Below are positions 50,401 through 58,794 of a stretch of DNA of 64,000 bases, piece by piece. The stretch is from JAJDUF01 sp965214295 (GTDB lineage: Bacteria > Chloroflexota > UBA11872 > UBA12225 > JAJDUF01), in assembly GCA_965214295.1 (NCBI GenBank), contig OZ243944.1, forward strand, positions 2,604,001 to 2,668,000, in the 5' to 3' direction. Both the position numbers and the translations under genes were made by a program. Within the stretch, counting starts at the first letter, position 1. Every line of letters begins with the position of its first letter. The notes under the pieces were generated by a model. It had not been told where the DNA came from and did no database searches. It worked only from the letters and a program-made list of their open reading frames with translations.

Positions 50401-50602
50401 ATATGAGATCATCATCTATTGGAGCGATGAAGACGATGCCTTCGTCGCTGAAGTCCCGGAATTACCTGGCTGTGCAGCCGATGGGCCAACACGCCACGAT
50501 GCGCTCGTTGCTGCGGAGGTTGTCATTCGGGAGTGGATCGAGACTGCGAGGGAGTTGGGGCGACCTATCCCTGAACCCAAGGGGCGCCTCATATTCGCAT
50601 AG
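50387..50602 (+). CDS. hicB: HicB-type antitoxin
   Basis: 71 residues from the GTG at 50387, overlapping the hicA end by 14 nt. YEIIIYWSDEDDAFVAEVPELPGCAADGPTRHDALVAAEVVIREWI is the HicB partial RNase H-like domain. The short form lacks a separate DNA-binding domain, so operon autoregulation may be weak or shared. Confidence 0.87.
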   Translation: MTITKYEIIIYWSDEDDAFVAEVPELPGCAADGPTRHDALVAAEVVIREWIETARELGRPIPEPKGRLIFA

Positions 50603-50650
50603 TCCTTTGGTACTGCTATGGCCAAGATATGAACCTAGTGTGGAGTGCGG

Positions 50651-52285
50651 ATGAACTCTGAAGTAGAGCTGTATGACACGACGCTGCGTGATGGCTGCCA
50701 GCGCGAGGGGTTGACGCTCTCGCTGGAAGACAAGCTCAAGATCGCCCAGCGCCTGGATCAACTTGGTATCCACTACATCGAAGGGGGATATCCCGGCTCC
50801 AATCCTCGCGACCAAGAGTTCTTTGCCCGTGCGCGCGCGATGACCTGGCAGCACGCGACCATCGCGGCCTTTGGGAGCACGCGCTACAAGACCAATCGAG
50901 CCGAGGATGATCCTAACCTGCACGCGCTCTTGGATACGGAGGCGGACGTCTGCACGCTGGTCTGCAAGAACTCGGAGCGTCACGTGCGCCACGTGTTGGG
51001 GACGACGCTCGACGAGAACTTGGCGATGATCGCGGACTCGATCCGGTTTCTGCGTACACGCGGCCGGCGGGTTTTCTACGACGCGGAGCACTTCTTCGAC
51101 GGCTGGCGGGAGAACGCGGCGTATGCGCGGGCTTGCCTGCACACAGCAGCGGCGGCGGGCGCCGAATGCCTCGTGCTGTGCGACACGAATGGCGGCATGC
51201 TCACTGAAGACATCGCTGCGATAGTGCATCAAGCCATTGAAGGGATGTGTCCCGCCGGAACGGCACATTCCGAGGCGGGACGGTCCGACTACGCCGGCAC
51301 GTTCGGCATTCACGCCCATAACGACGCCGAGCTGGCGGTGGCCAACTCGCTGGCGGCAGTGCGGGCGGGAGCAACTCATGTGCAGGGCACCATCAACGGT
51401 TACGGGGAACGCTGTGGGAACGCCAACCTGTGCTCGATCATCCCCAACCTGGTGCTCAAGATGGGGGTCCCGGTCGTCACGGGAGAGCAGCTGGCCTGGC
51501 TTACGGAGAGCGCCCGGTTCGTGGCGGAGCTGGCCAACGTTGCCTTGGACCCGCACTTGCCCTACGTCGGCCATAGTGCGTTTGCCCACAAGGCCGGCTA
51601 TCACGCCGATGGGATGATGAAGTCCAGTACGAGCTACCAGCATAGCGATCCGGTGCTGGTCGGCAACGACATGCGTATTCTGATCTCGGAGCTGAGTGGC
51701 CGGAAGGCGATCTCGACCAAGCTGGATCAACTGGGCGTTGAGCTGACCGACGGCGTGGAAGCGAGCGATATTGTAGAGCGTGTCAAACAGCTAGAGCACG
51801 AGGGGTACCAGTTCGAGGGGGCCGAGGCGTCCTTTGACCTGCTCGTGCGGCGGCGGCAGGCCGAATACCGGCCGCCGTTCGAGCTGGATGATTTTCTGAT
51901 CGTGGTCGAAACACACCGGCGGCGCGACGAGGTGATTGCCGAGGCTACCGTCAAGATTCGCGTCGGTGATGAAGTGCAGCACACGGCCGGGCGTGGCAAT
52001 GGCCCGGTCAACGCGCTCGACGACGCGATGCGTAAGGCGCTGCTGTCGTTTTATCCCCAGTTGGCCGCTATCCGCCTCACCGACTACAAAGTGCGCGTCG
52101 TTGATGCCGGCTCCGGCACGGCGGCGACGGTACGGGTGCTGATCGAGAGCACGAACGGTCCCCAGACGTGGAGCACGGTAGGCAGCCACACCAATATCAT
52201 CCAGGCCAGCTGGCAGGCCCTCGCCGACAGCCTGGAATATGGGCTACTCCTGAGCGCTCGTTCCGCACAGCCCGCTGCACGCTAA
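50651..52285 (+). CDS. cimA: (R)-citramalate synthase
   Basis: 544 residues from ATG 50651. LeuA-superfamily barrel with VELYDTTLRDGCQREGLTLSLEDKLKIAQRLDQLGIHYIEGGYPGSNPRDQEFF and FGIHAHNDAELAVANSLAAVRAGATHVQGTINGYGERCGNANLCSIIPNL. The 'GYPGSNPxD' and 'H-A-H-N-D' blocks and the long C-terminal regulatory domain fit CimA rather than LeuA. It makes citramalate from pyruvate and acetyl-CoA, giving 2-oxobutyrate for isoleucine through LeuCD and LeuB. Last gene of the T-box operon. Confidence 0.93.
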   Translation: MNSEVELYDTTLRDGCQREGLTLSLEDKLKIAQRLDQLGIHYIEGGYPGSNPRDQEFFARARAMTWQHATIAAFGSTRYKTNRAEDDPNLHALLDTEADVCTLVCKNSERHVRHVLGTTLDENLAMIADSIRFLRTRGRRVFYDAEHFFDGWRENAAYARACLHTAAAAGAECLVLCDTNGGMLTEDIAAIVHQAIEGMCPAGTAHSEAGRSDYAGTFGIHAHNDAELAVANSLAAVRAGATHVQGTINGYGERCGNANLCSIIPNLVLKMGVPVVTGEQLAWLTESARFVAELANVALDPHLPYVGHSAFAHKAGYHADGMMKSSTSYQHSDPVLVGNDMRILISELSGRKAISTKLDQLGVELTDGVEASDIVERVKQLEHEGYQFEGAEASFDLLVRRRQAEYRPPFELDDFLIVVETHRRRDEVIAEATVKIRVGDEVQHTAGRGNGPVNALDDAMRKALLSFYPQLAAIRLTDYKVRVVDAGSGTAATVRVLIESTNGPQTWSTVGSHTNIIQASWQALADSLEYGLLLSARSAQPAAR

Positions 52286-52308
52286 GGCGGCGCGAATGGG
52301 CTACAGGC

Positions 52309-52899
52309 TCATCGTCGGTCGGCTGCATCTACCGCAGTCGGCTCGCCATCCACCGTGAGGTCGCGGAACTCAACGGTAGCATCATGGACTCCCAGCGCCA
52401 CGTGACCGGTCCCAATCCAGAAGGCCGATGGGAAGTCCACATGTACAAGATTGGAGTGTTGTCGAACCGAAATACGGAGCAGCGTTTCGTCTGCCTCTAT
52501 ACGTAGGTGAGTCCATTCGTCAGGGCGGAAGTCCGATAGCTGTCCGAGGTCATAGCGTTTCTGGTCCAAGGTGAGTAGCTCGACCATGCCGTTTACCCGG
52601 AGGTAGACTAAATAACCGCCGAGTGTATGCACAGTATAGCCCCGAATGAGACAGCCGCCCCAACCGGTCTCCTCTTTCCCCACATCAATAATACGTAGAT
52701 CTACCTCTACCACGACATCGCGGTGGTAGACTCCTCCCAATACGGCAACGTGGAGTTCCTCTGTGCCGGGGACACCAAGGCGTAGGGCCTGATCCGCGAG
52801 ACCGTAGCGGCCACTGAAAGAGAAGCGTGACAGGTCGTATTTCTGCAAGTCACTGCGGAAAAGCGGCACGCGCTTCAACTCCGATAAGGTCTGGCTCAT
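52309..52899 (-). CDS. Concanavalin-like (DUF1080-type) beta-sandwich protein, unidentified
   Basis: 196 residues from the ATG at 52899 (GTG at 52911 possible). No signal peptide. The region from about 35 to 190 shows alternating strands: VVVEVDLRIIDVGKEETGWGGCLIRGY, GGYLVYLRVNGMVELLTL, WTHLRIEADETLLRISVR, and GTGHVALGVHDATVEFRDLTV. This is the layout of DUF1080/LamG-like jelly rolls, which bind or cleave sugars when secreted. Its cytoplasmic location is odd. Converges on cimA. Confidence 0.62.
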   Translation of the reverse strand: MSQTLSELKRVPLFRSDLQKYDLSRFSFSGRYGLADQALRLGVPGTEELHVAVLGGVYHRDVVVEVDLRIIDVGKEETGWGGCLIRGYTVHTLGGYLVYLRVNGMVELLTLDQKRYDLGQLSDFRPDEWTHLRIEADETLLRISVRQHSNLVHVDFPSAFWIGTGHVALGVHDATVEFRDLTVDGEPTAVDAADRR

Positions 52900-53036
52900 T
52901 CGTGCACTCACCAGTCAGCAGATAAACAGACACGCAGTATCTGTCTCATTATGCTGTCCGGGCTGTGATCAAGCAATCTCAGCAGTGCTACGGCCCGGCT
53001 GCTGGCTCGTCCTACGTTGGTGGCGAGTAGCCGGAT

Positions 53037-53073
53037 CGTTCCGCACCATCCGCTGAAATAGAGAGTGCGGAAC
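53037..53073. repeat. Dispersed inverted repeat CCGCACCATCCGCTGAAAT copy
   Basis: tccgcaccatccgctgaaat then agagagtgcgga. Matches 30869-30899, with inverted TCCGCAC/GTGCGGA ends. Confidence 0.6.
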
Positions 53074-53080
53074 GAGCCGG

Positions 53081-53407
53081 CTATTCCTCGTGTGTCGCGG
53101 CGGCGGCTTTGCGCCGGGCGCGGTGGGCCAGCCACCAGTGGAGCGCGAGGAAGAGGGCGTGGATGGCAGCGATGGTGAGGCTGACGACCGGTACGAACGG
53201 GGGTAGGCCCACGCCGACGAGGACGAGCGCGCCCGTCGCGGCGACGGCAAGCAGCCAAAATCCAATCGCAAGGCCATGTAGCTGCGCGATGCTGCGGTGC
53301 AGGCGGGCAATGGCCTGGGCACCGGCGGGAGTGATGATGCGCGACCGTGTGGCGGGCGCCGTGCTCGCCGGGCGACGGTCCGTCGGCTGATTGTTCGGTG
53401 CGGTCAT
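53081..53407 (-). CDS. Small two-helix membrane protein, unidentified
   Basis: 108 residues. A disordered polar N-terminus (MTAPNNQPTDRRPAST), an amphipathic stretch AGAQAIARLHRSIAQLHG, then two transmembrane helices (LAIGFWLLAVAATGALVLVGV and VPVVSLTIAAIHALFLALHWWL) and a basic tail. It looks like a small integral protein. No family recognised. Confidence 0.55.
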   Translation of the reverse strand: MTAPNNQPTDRRPASTAPATRSRIITPAGAQAIARLHRSIAQLHGLAIGFWLLAVAATGALVLVGVGLPPFVPVVSLTIAAIHALFLALHWWLAHRARRKAAAATHEE

Positions 53408-53894
53408 CGTTGCTGCTCACCTGCTGCTGGTGTCGGATACAGGGTAGCGCAGCGGTGGGCAGTGTGCAGTATAGCGTGGGGCGCTATCTTCCCTCGCCCC
53501 TACCCTAACCCTCCCCCGGAGCAAGCTCCAGGGGAGGGAACGGCCGCCGCCGGGGTGCGTATAAGGCGCGCATGGGGGCGCAGCATGCTGCGTCCCTACA
53601 AGCACTCATTCTCGGCCCGGCCGCTCTTGCAACTCGCGGCCGGCCGCTCCGTCTGGACTGACGTAGGGCGCTGGACCTCTGCTCACCGCCGGGCTGGGCG
53701 CGTTCGCCGGTGGCTCCTCCTGCCTCCACGCACCGATGCGTGCCGCCGCGCCTCGTCCGCCGCTCTGCCGGTACACGGGGCTGAGACCGTGGCCTGGATT
53801 CTGGATTCCCGCGTGCGCGGGAATGACGGGCGGGGAGAGTGGCCGGAACGGTTAGTGGCCGACCGCTGATCGAATCCGCCTCGGAGAGAGAAGG
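53408..53894. other. Intergenic region with dispersed repeats ahead of the amidase
   Basis: No credible gene. Contains 'cctaaccctcccccggagca' with a matching 'tccaggggaggg' (about 53503-53541), a GCAGCATGCTGC palindrome (53574-53599), and a full ggattcccgcgtgcgcgggaatgacgg palindrome (about 53800-53828). A GGAGAGAGAAGG ribosome site ends the region. Confidence 0.7.
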
Positions 53895-55979
53895 ATGTTT
53901 CCTTTGATGAACGTGCGGACACGGCTCGTCGTCCTTGTCGTCGTCGCCGTGCTCATCGGCCGGGCTGCTGCGGCCCCGGCGGTGCAGGCGCAAGGCAGGT
54001 TCGCTCACGGTACGGTCGTTGCGCTCCGGGGCACGCCGCACTTGTGGATCGCAGACGAGCAAGGGGTGCTCCATTGGGCCGGCGATACACGGGCCTTGGC
54101 GGACAAGTACGTCCGCTGGGGGAGGGAGAGCCGCGTCGAGGTCACCTTGGAGCAACTGCGGAGGCTTAACCGTGGCGATCCTTGGCTTTCGGCCGGGTTG
54201 CTCAAGGATGGCGACCCGATCTACCTGGTCAAGTGGGAGAACGACTGGGCGGAGCCGCGGCTGCTGCACATTCAATCCATCGACGACGTGGAGCTATTCG
54301 GGATCAACGGCAGCAACTACGGGAGCTTGGTGCTGGATCGGCCGACGTGGGAGGCGCGCTTTGGCCGCTCCGTGGCCGGTCTCCAGCGTTCCGCGCTGGC
54401 CGGAGTCACCGAGTCCATGTCGCTGCCGGCGCTGACTCCCCTGAGCGGCCGACCGTTGGCTGCGCTGAGGATCGTGCTCGATCCGGGGCACGGTGGGAGT
54501 GACATGGGCGCCATGCATCATGGCCAGCGCGAGGCTGCCATCAATCTGGCGGTTGCCCAGGCGCTGCGGCCACGCCTGGAACAGCTGGGGGCGAGTGTCC
54601 TCTTGACGCGCGATGATGACGGCAGCGTGCTACCGCCGCACGCCCTCGAAAGAGACGAGCTACAGGCCCGCGCTGACGTTGCCAATCGCGCCGGGGCCGA
54701 CCTCTTCGTGAGCATTCATGCCGACGCCAGTGAGGACCCACGGCTGGCGGGTGCCCTGACGTTCTTCGGGCCTGAGCGTGGGTACCCGATCATCGCCGAT
54801 CGTAGCCCGCGCTTGGTCGCGCAGAGCCGGCTGTTCGCTCGCGCCGTACAGCGAGAGCTGGTCGCGGCCAGCGGGCAGATCAATCTTGGCATCCAGTCGG
54901 CACCGTTCTGGACCATCGGTGCTGCCCAGATGCCGGCGGTGCTGGTCGAGGTAGGGTTTCTGACCAATGCGGGCGATGCGCGCCTTCTCGCCCAAGCCGC
55001 CTTCCGGCAGCGGCTAGCAGAGGGTATCGCTCGCGGGATTGTCGCCTACGTGCGGAGTGCGGACGATGCGATCTTTGTGAGCGATCTTACTATCCCTGAT
55101 GGGAGTCCTCTCTGGCCAGGTCAGTCGTTCATAAAGACCTGGCTGTTCCGCAACGTTGGCAAGCAAACGTGGTCCGAGGAGTATCGTCTGACCTATCGCA
55201 GCGGCGGGGAGTGGGGCACGGTGAAGAGTGTGCGGTTGCCACATCCGGTCCCGGCGGGGCACGAGGTAGCAGTCAGTGTGGCGATGATTGCGCCAAAGGT
55301 GTTGACCACGAACCGTTCCGCGTGGCAACTGCAAGGCCCGGACGGCCAGTGGTTTGGGGACCCGGTGTGGGCGGAGATCGCGCTCGGCGACGGATCACGC
55401 CCGACGGACCGCGCTGCACCCATAGGCGGCCCGGCCTTCAGTTACTTCGAGGGGACGGGACATAACGTGGGCTATGCATTTCGCCGGTTCTTCGAGGTAC
55501 ACGGCGGGGTGGACACGTTTGGCTATCCGCGCACTGAGGAGCTGACGGAGGGAGGGCGCACGGTCCAGTACTTCCAGCGGGCGCGCTTCGAGTACCATCC
55601 CGAGCACGCCGGAACCGAGCGTGAGGTGCAACTGGCGCCACTGGGCACGCTCGTCACGCAGTCCCGGCAGCCGTATCCAACCGGCGAGCCGTTCGAGTCC
55701 GGACCGGACCGGCGCTTCTTCCCCGAAACCGGGCATGGTGTCCACTTCGCGTTCCTGAAGTTCTTCGAGGCGCATGGCGGTGTTGCACTGTTCGGGTATC
55801 CGATCTCCGGTGAACGCCAGGAAGCAGATCACTACGAGTCCGGCCGTATCCGCACCGTCCAATACTTCCAGCGTGCCCGCCTGGAGTATTACCCGGAGCA
55901 TGCCGGCACCTCGCAGGCAGTACAACCGGGGCCGCTGGGCGATGAACTGCTGTGGCAGCGCGGCTGGCTGCTGGAATAG
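53895..55979 (+). CDS. Secreted N-acetylmuramoyl-L-alanine amidase with NBR1-type Ig domain
   Basis: 694 residues. Signal peptide about 1-35. An N-terminal region (about 36-170) with two 'VVALRGTPHLWIADEQGVLHW' / 'PIYLVKW...LLHIQSIDDV' repeats, like those in the SH3b protein at 2796. Amidase_3 (about 190-385): IVLDPGHGGSDMGAM, INLAVAQALRPRLEQLGASV, DLFVSIHADAS, VLVEVGFLTN. Residues about 395-500 (DLTIPDGSPLWPGQSFIKTW, LFRNVGKQTWSEEYRL) match the Ig-like domain first known from human NBR1. Two C-terminal repeats ending FGYP...TVQYFQRARFEYHPE close it. It hydrolyses peptidoglycan stem-peptide amide bonds. Confidence 0.88.
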   Translation: MFPLMNVRTRLVVLVVVAVLIGRAAAAPAVQAQGRFAHGTVVALRGTPHLWIADEQGVLHWAGDTRALADKYVRWGRESRVEVTLEQLRRLNRGDPWLSAGLLKDGDPIYLVKWENDWAEPRLLHIQSIDDVELFGINGSNYGSLVLDRPTWEARFGRSVAGLQRSALAGVTESMSLPALTPLSGRPLAALRIVLDPGHGGSDMGAMHHGQREAAINLAVAQALRPRLEQLGASVLLTRDDDGSVLPPHALERDELQARADVANRAGADLFVSIHADASEDPRLAGALTFFGPERGYPIIADRSPRLVAQSRLFARAVQRELVAASGQINLGIQSAPFWTIGAAQMPAVLVEVGFLTNAGDARLLAQAAFRQRLAEGIARGIVAYVRSADDAIFVSDLTIPDGSPLWPGQSFIKTWLFRNVGKQTWSEEYRLTYRSGGEWGTVKSVRLPHPVPAGHEVAVSVAMIAPKVLTTNRSAWQLQGPDGQWFGDPVWAEIALGDGSRPTDRAAPIGGPAFSYFEGTGHNVGYAFRRFFEVHGGVDTFGYPRTEELTEGGRTVQYFQRARFEYHPEHAGTEREVQLAPLGTLVTQSRQPYPTGEPFESGPDRRFFPETGHGVHFAFLKFFEAHGGVALFGYPISGERQEADHYESGRIRTVQYFQRARLEYYPEHAGTSQAVQPGPLGDELLWQRGWLLE

Positions 55980-56038
55980 GGCACCGGGGGCGATGCGGCA
56001 TGGCCGGCAAGAAACCGGTTGGGGGATAGCTCCGCACT

Positions 56039-56722
56039 TCAGCCCGGCAGGACCTCAGGGCGGGTAGTTGCCGGTGTCAGCAGAGCATCGTGGGTGATAA
56101 AACGCTCAATCGCCGCCTTGGCATTGTGCAGGATGGGTGAGCCATGCCCAAAACAGATGCTATCGAACGGCAGAGTCAGAAGGTGCTGGGCAGACTGCTG
56201 CGCCTGGTGCTGCTTGGCTGAGGGGATTGTGATGGCCGTGTATCTGCCGACTGCACCCTCCGGAACGCCGATGTCGGCTCGTCTGCCGCAGAACGCATCA
56301 CCTACAATGAGCACGCCACCGCCGCTGGCGATCAGGAATCCTGTCTCTTCAGGCCAGCTCAGCCCCGGCATGTGGATGGCCTTCACGGTGCCCCAAAACT
56401 CATCGCCATCTTGGAAGCTGCCGTCCATCGGCGCCTCGGCATCGCTAAACCCGGCCTCATGGACGAGGATGCTGGCGCCCCAACGCCTGCGGCACGCCTC
56501 TGCGTCGCGGAGATGCCAGTTACAGGTGAGGAGAACGTGGGTCGGCGGGCCGAGTTCTTCCAAAGCTCTAGCTTCGTCCTCCGATGCCGCGAGCGGATCT
56601 ACAAGCGCCAGGACCCCGACGTCGGCTATGCGGACAGCATAGCTGTACCACTGATAGCGCCACTCCGGCGTGCCGTGCGGCTCGGACCAAGCGTACAGAT
56701 CGGGCGCGAGCTGCGTGAGCAC
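56039..56722 (-). CDS. Metallo-beta-lactamase-fold protein with altered metal motif
   Basis: 227 residues from the GTG at 56722, with GGGGAGG six nt upstream. The frame is open further but would overlap the divergent HEPN gene, so that extension is rejected. Fold features: LAPDLYAWSEPHG, GVLALVDPLAASEDEARALEELGPPTHVLLTCNWHLRDAEACRRRWGA, VHEAGFSDA, MPGLSWPEETGFLIASGGGVLIVGDAF and ICFGHGSPI. The usual HxHxDH is reduced to NWHLRD, so metal binding may be partial. It may be a non-canonical hydrolase or a sensor. Confidence 0.75.
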   Translation of the reverse strand: MLTQLAPDLYAWSEPHGTPEWRYQWYSYAVRIADVGVLALVDPLAASEDEARALEELGPPTHVLLTCNWHLRDAEACRRRWGASILVHEAGFSDAEAPMDGSFQDGDEFWGTVKAIHMPGLSWPEETGFLIASGGGVLIVGDAFCGRRADIGVPEGAVGRYTAITIPSAKQHQAQQSAQHLLTLPFDSICFGHGSPILHNAKAAIERFITHDALLTPATTRPEVLPG

Positions 56723-56793
56723 AGGACACCTCCCCGGGCCTAATCTACGGTAGCGTCGTGCCGCAAATCCAACATGAGTGCATAGAGGCAGTG

Positions 56794-56799
56794 TACGAT
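56794..56799 (+). promoter_or_regulatory. -10 element directly before the HEPN gene (leaderless type)
   Basis: gtgTACGAT ends seven nt before the ATG at 56807, so the transcript would start at or next to the start codon. Confidence 0.4.
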
Positions 56800-56806
56800 T
56801 TAGGGC

Positions 56807-57220
56807 ATGACACGCGACGATGCCGAACGGTGGCTGGCGGAGGCCGAGGCCGATGTGGCCACTGCCGCCGTGCTGCTCACCGGTGGCCGGTATAACCCAT
56901 GCGCGTTCTACAGTCAGCAGGCGGCCGAGAAGGCGCTGAAGGCAGTGATCCATCTCATCAATGCGGACCCGTGGGGACACTCGGTTCTGGCGCTTGTGGA
57001 TGAGGTGGAGCGTCGCGGCTGGGTCGTTGACCCGGAGCTTCGCGCCGCGGCGCGGCGGCTGGATCACCATTACATTGCGGCGCGCTACCCCGATGCCTTC
57101 CCGGCCGGTACACCGACCGATTTCTACGACGAGGACTTGGCTGCCACTGCCCACACGGATGCTCGTGCTATTGTCGCGTATGCCCGGTGGCAGATCGAGG
57201 AGGCGTCGCCAGCATCATGA
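56807..57220 (+). CDS. HEPN-domain protein (toxin-like)
   Basis: 137 residues. AERWLAEAEADVATAAVLLTGGRYNPCAFYSQQAAEKALKAVI is the first HEPN helix pair. Later ARRLDHHYIAARYPDAFPAG contains R-x4-H-Y, the RNase-type HEPN motif. FYDEDLA and the terminal helix (DARAIVAYARWQIEE) are usual. HEPN proteins paired with nucleotidyltransferases act as RNase toxins. The next gene overlaps by ATGA and supplies exactly that partner. Confidence 0.87.
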   Translation: MTRDDAERWLAEAEADVATAAVLLTGGRYNPCAFYSQQAAEKALKAVIHLINADPWGHSVLALVDEVERRGWVVDPELRAAARRLDHHYIAARYPDAFPAGTPTDFYDEDLAATAHTDARAIVAYARWQIEEASPAS

Positions 57221-57759
57221 CTGCGGAACAGGGCATAGTAGCGTTGGTGCGTGGGCCGTCGGAGCAGTCCGTCGGCGGGCGGCGAGTGGCGGCGGCCTAC
57301 GCGGCGCGGGTGGCAGCGGCGCTGCGTCCGCCGCCGGTGGCGGTGATCCTCTACGGCTCGGTGGCGCGAGGCACGGCGCGGCGGCACAGCGATATTGACA
57401 TCATTGTGGTCGCCGATGGACTGCCCGATGACTGGTTCGACCGGCTGGACATCCTGGGAGACGCACGCAGGGTTGGCGCCACTGCGGCAGAACTGCACGA
57501 TCAAAGGGATGTAGGCGGTGCAGCTCCGGTGAGTGAAGCGCGCATTCAGGTCATTGGCTACACACCGGATGAATTCGCGGCGATGCTGGCCAAGGCACAC
57601 CTCACCGCACTCGAAGTGGTGGATCATGGCATTGTGCTGGTTGGTGGAGCCTGGTTTGCACAGCAACGTGAGCGTCTCGCGGCGTTGAAGCGGGAGGGAT
57701 GGCGGCGCACGCCGCGCGGCTGGTATCGGGATACCGGCGGTAATGGGTCGGCCTCGTGA
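57217..57759 (+). CDS. MNT-type nucleotidyltransferase (antitoxin-like)
   Basis: 180 residues from the ATG at 57217, overlapping the HEPN stop as ATGA. VAVILYGSVARGTARRHSDIDIIVVADG holds the GSxxxG-x-D-x-D motif of pol-beta-type minimal nucleotidyltransferases. In the MntA/HepT system the partner adenylylates and silences the HEPN RNase. The C-terminal half (about 95-180) is longer than in small MntA proteins and contains QVIGYTPDEFAAMLAKAHLTALEVVDHGIVLVGG, typical of DUF4111-like or larger members. Confidence 0.85.
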   Translation: MTAEQGIVALVRGPSEQSVGGRRVAAAYAARVAAALRPPPVAVILYGSVARGTARRHSDIDIIVVADGLPDDWFDRLDILGDARRVGATAAELHDQRDVGGAAPVSEARIQVIGYTPDEFAAMLAKAHLTALEVVDHGIVLVGGAWFAQQRERLAALKREGWRRTPRGWYRDTGGNGSAS

Positions 57760-58658
57760 TTGTGGATAGCCATGCCCATATCTTCCCCCCCGAGGTTGTT
57801 ACCAGGCCGGAGGCTTACCGGGAGCGTGATGCCTGGTTTGCGCTGCTCAATCCCGGTCCCCGGCCGCGTCTGGGTACCGCTGATGATCTTACGGCGCAGA
57901 TGGAGCGCAGCGGGGTGGACGTTTCGGTGGCGGTGGGCTTCGGGTGGCGGGACCAGGCGCTCTGTGTCGAGCAGAACGAGGCCCTCATTGCGGCCGGACG
58001 TAGCTCCGGGGGCAAGATCGTGCCGTTCTGTACCGTGCAGCCCCGGGCCGGCGCGGCTGCCGTCCGCGAGGTCGAGCGCTGCGTGGCGGCAGGGTGCCGT
58101 GGGGTAGGCGAGCTCTATCCGGATGGGCAGGCGTTTGCCGTCGATGACCGGGCCGACATCGGCCCGCTGCTGGAAGTCTGCCGGGCGCTCCGACTGCCGA
58201 TCCTGATCCACGCCAGCGAGCCGGTCGGGCACTCGTACCGCGGCAAGGGGAGGACGACCCCGGAGCGGCTTTATGGTCTCCTGCGCCTCGCGGCGAGTGA
58301 CGACGCCGGAACCGCCGGTTGGCGTCCCCAAGCCGGCGGCTCCGGCGGGTCAGGCGTGCCGCTGATTCTGGCGCATGGTGGTGGTGGCTTGGCGTTCTAC
58401 GAGCTGATGCCGGAGGTGGCGGCCCTGACGGCGCAGGTCTACTATGACACCGCGGCGGCGGCGTACCTCTACCGGCCGGCAGCGGTTGCTCGACTGCATG
58501 ACCTCGCGCCCGGGCGGGTGCTCTTTGGCAGCGACTATCGGCTCCTGAGCCAGCGGCGCATGCTGCGCTACGTACGCGACGCCGGCCTCCCACCAAAGGC
58601 ATTGGCATCCGTCCTGGGGGACAATGCGGCGCGGTTGTTGGAGTTGCCCCCGGTCTGA
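57756..58658 (+). CDS. Amidohydrolase-2 family metal-dependent hydrolase
   Basis: 300 residues from a GTG overlapping the previous stop (GTGA). TIM-barrel hydrolase: MIVDSHAHIFPPEV (HxH metal pair), ILIHASEPVGHSYRGKG, LILAHGGGGLAFYEL (His), and VLFGSDYRLLSQ (Asp). Homologues decarboxylate or hydrolyse aromatic acids, or act on cyclic amides. Translational overlap with the HEPN/MNT pair on its 5' side is unexpected and suggests co-expression. Substrate unknown. Confidence 0.85.
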   Translation: MIVDSHAHIFPPEVVTRPEAYRERDAWFALLNPGPRPRLGTADDLTAQMERSGVDVSVAVGFGWRDQALCVEQNEALIAAGRSSGGKIVPFCTVQPRAGAAAVREVERCVAAGCRGVGELYPDGQAFAVDDRADIGPLLEVCRALRLPILIHASEPVGHSYRGKGRTTPERLYGLLRLAASDDAGTAGWRPQAGGSGGSGVPLILAHGGGGLAFYELMPEVAALTAQVYYDTAAAAYLYRPAAVARLHDLAPGRVLFGSDYRLLSQRRMLRYVRDAGLPPKALASVLGDNAARLLELPPV

Positions 58659-58776
58659 CCAGCGTCGCCGGCCCGCATCTCGGCCCCTCCCACGGGGAGA
58701 GCTGAGAAGGGTAGATTTTTCCTAATGCGGACAAAAAGCGCCGGCCACGTCCCACTGCGACGGCAGATGCATGTAC

Positions 58777-58782
58777 TATAAT
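58777..58782 (+). promoter_or_regulatory. -10 element (TATAAT) of the Uma2 gene
   Basis: TATAAT twelve nt before ATG 58795. It overlaps an earlier in-frame ATG at 58771, which would therefore not be transcribed from this promoter. Confidence 0.45.
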
Positions 58783-58794
58783 CCCCCTGTATCT

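Noticed and set aside
56723..57154. N-terminal extension of the metallo-beta-lactamase-fold frame
   Set aside because: It overlaps the HEPN gene antisense, and GTG 56722 has a good ribosome site and begins the fold.
58771..58794. ATG at 58771 as start of the Uma2 gene
   Set aside because: It overlaps the TATAAT element that appears to be the gene's promoter.
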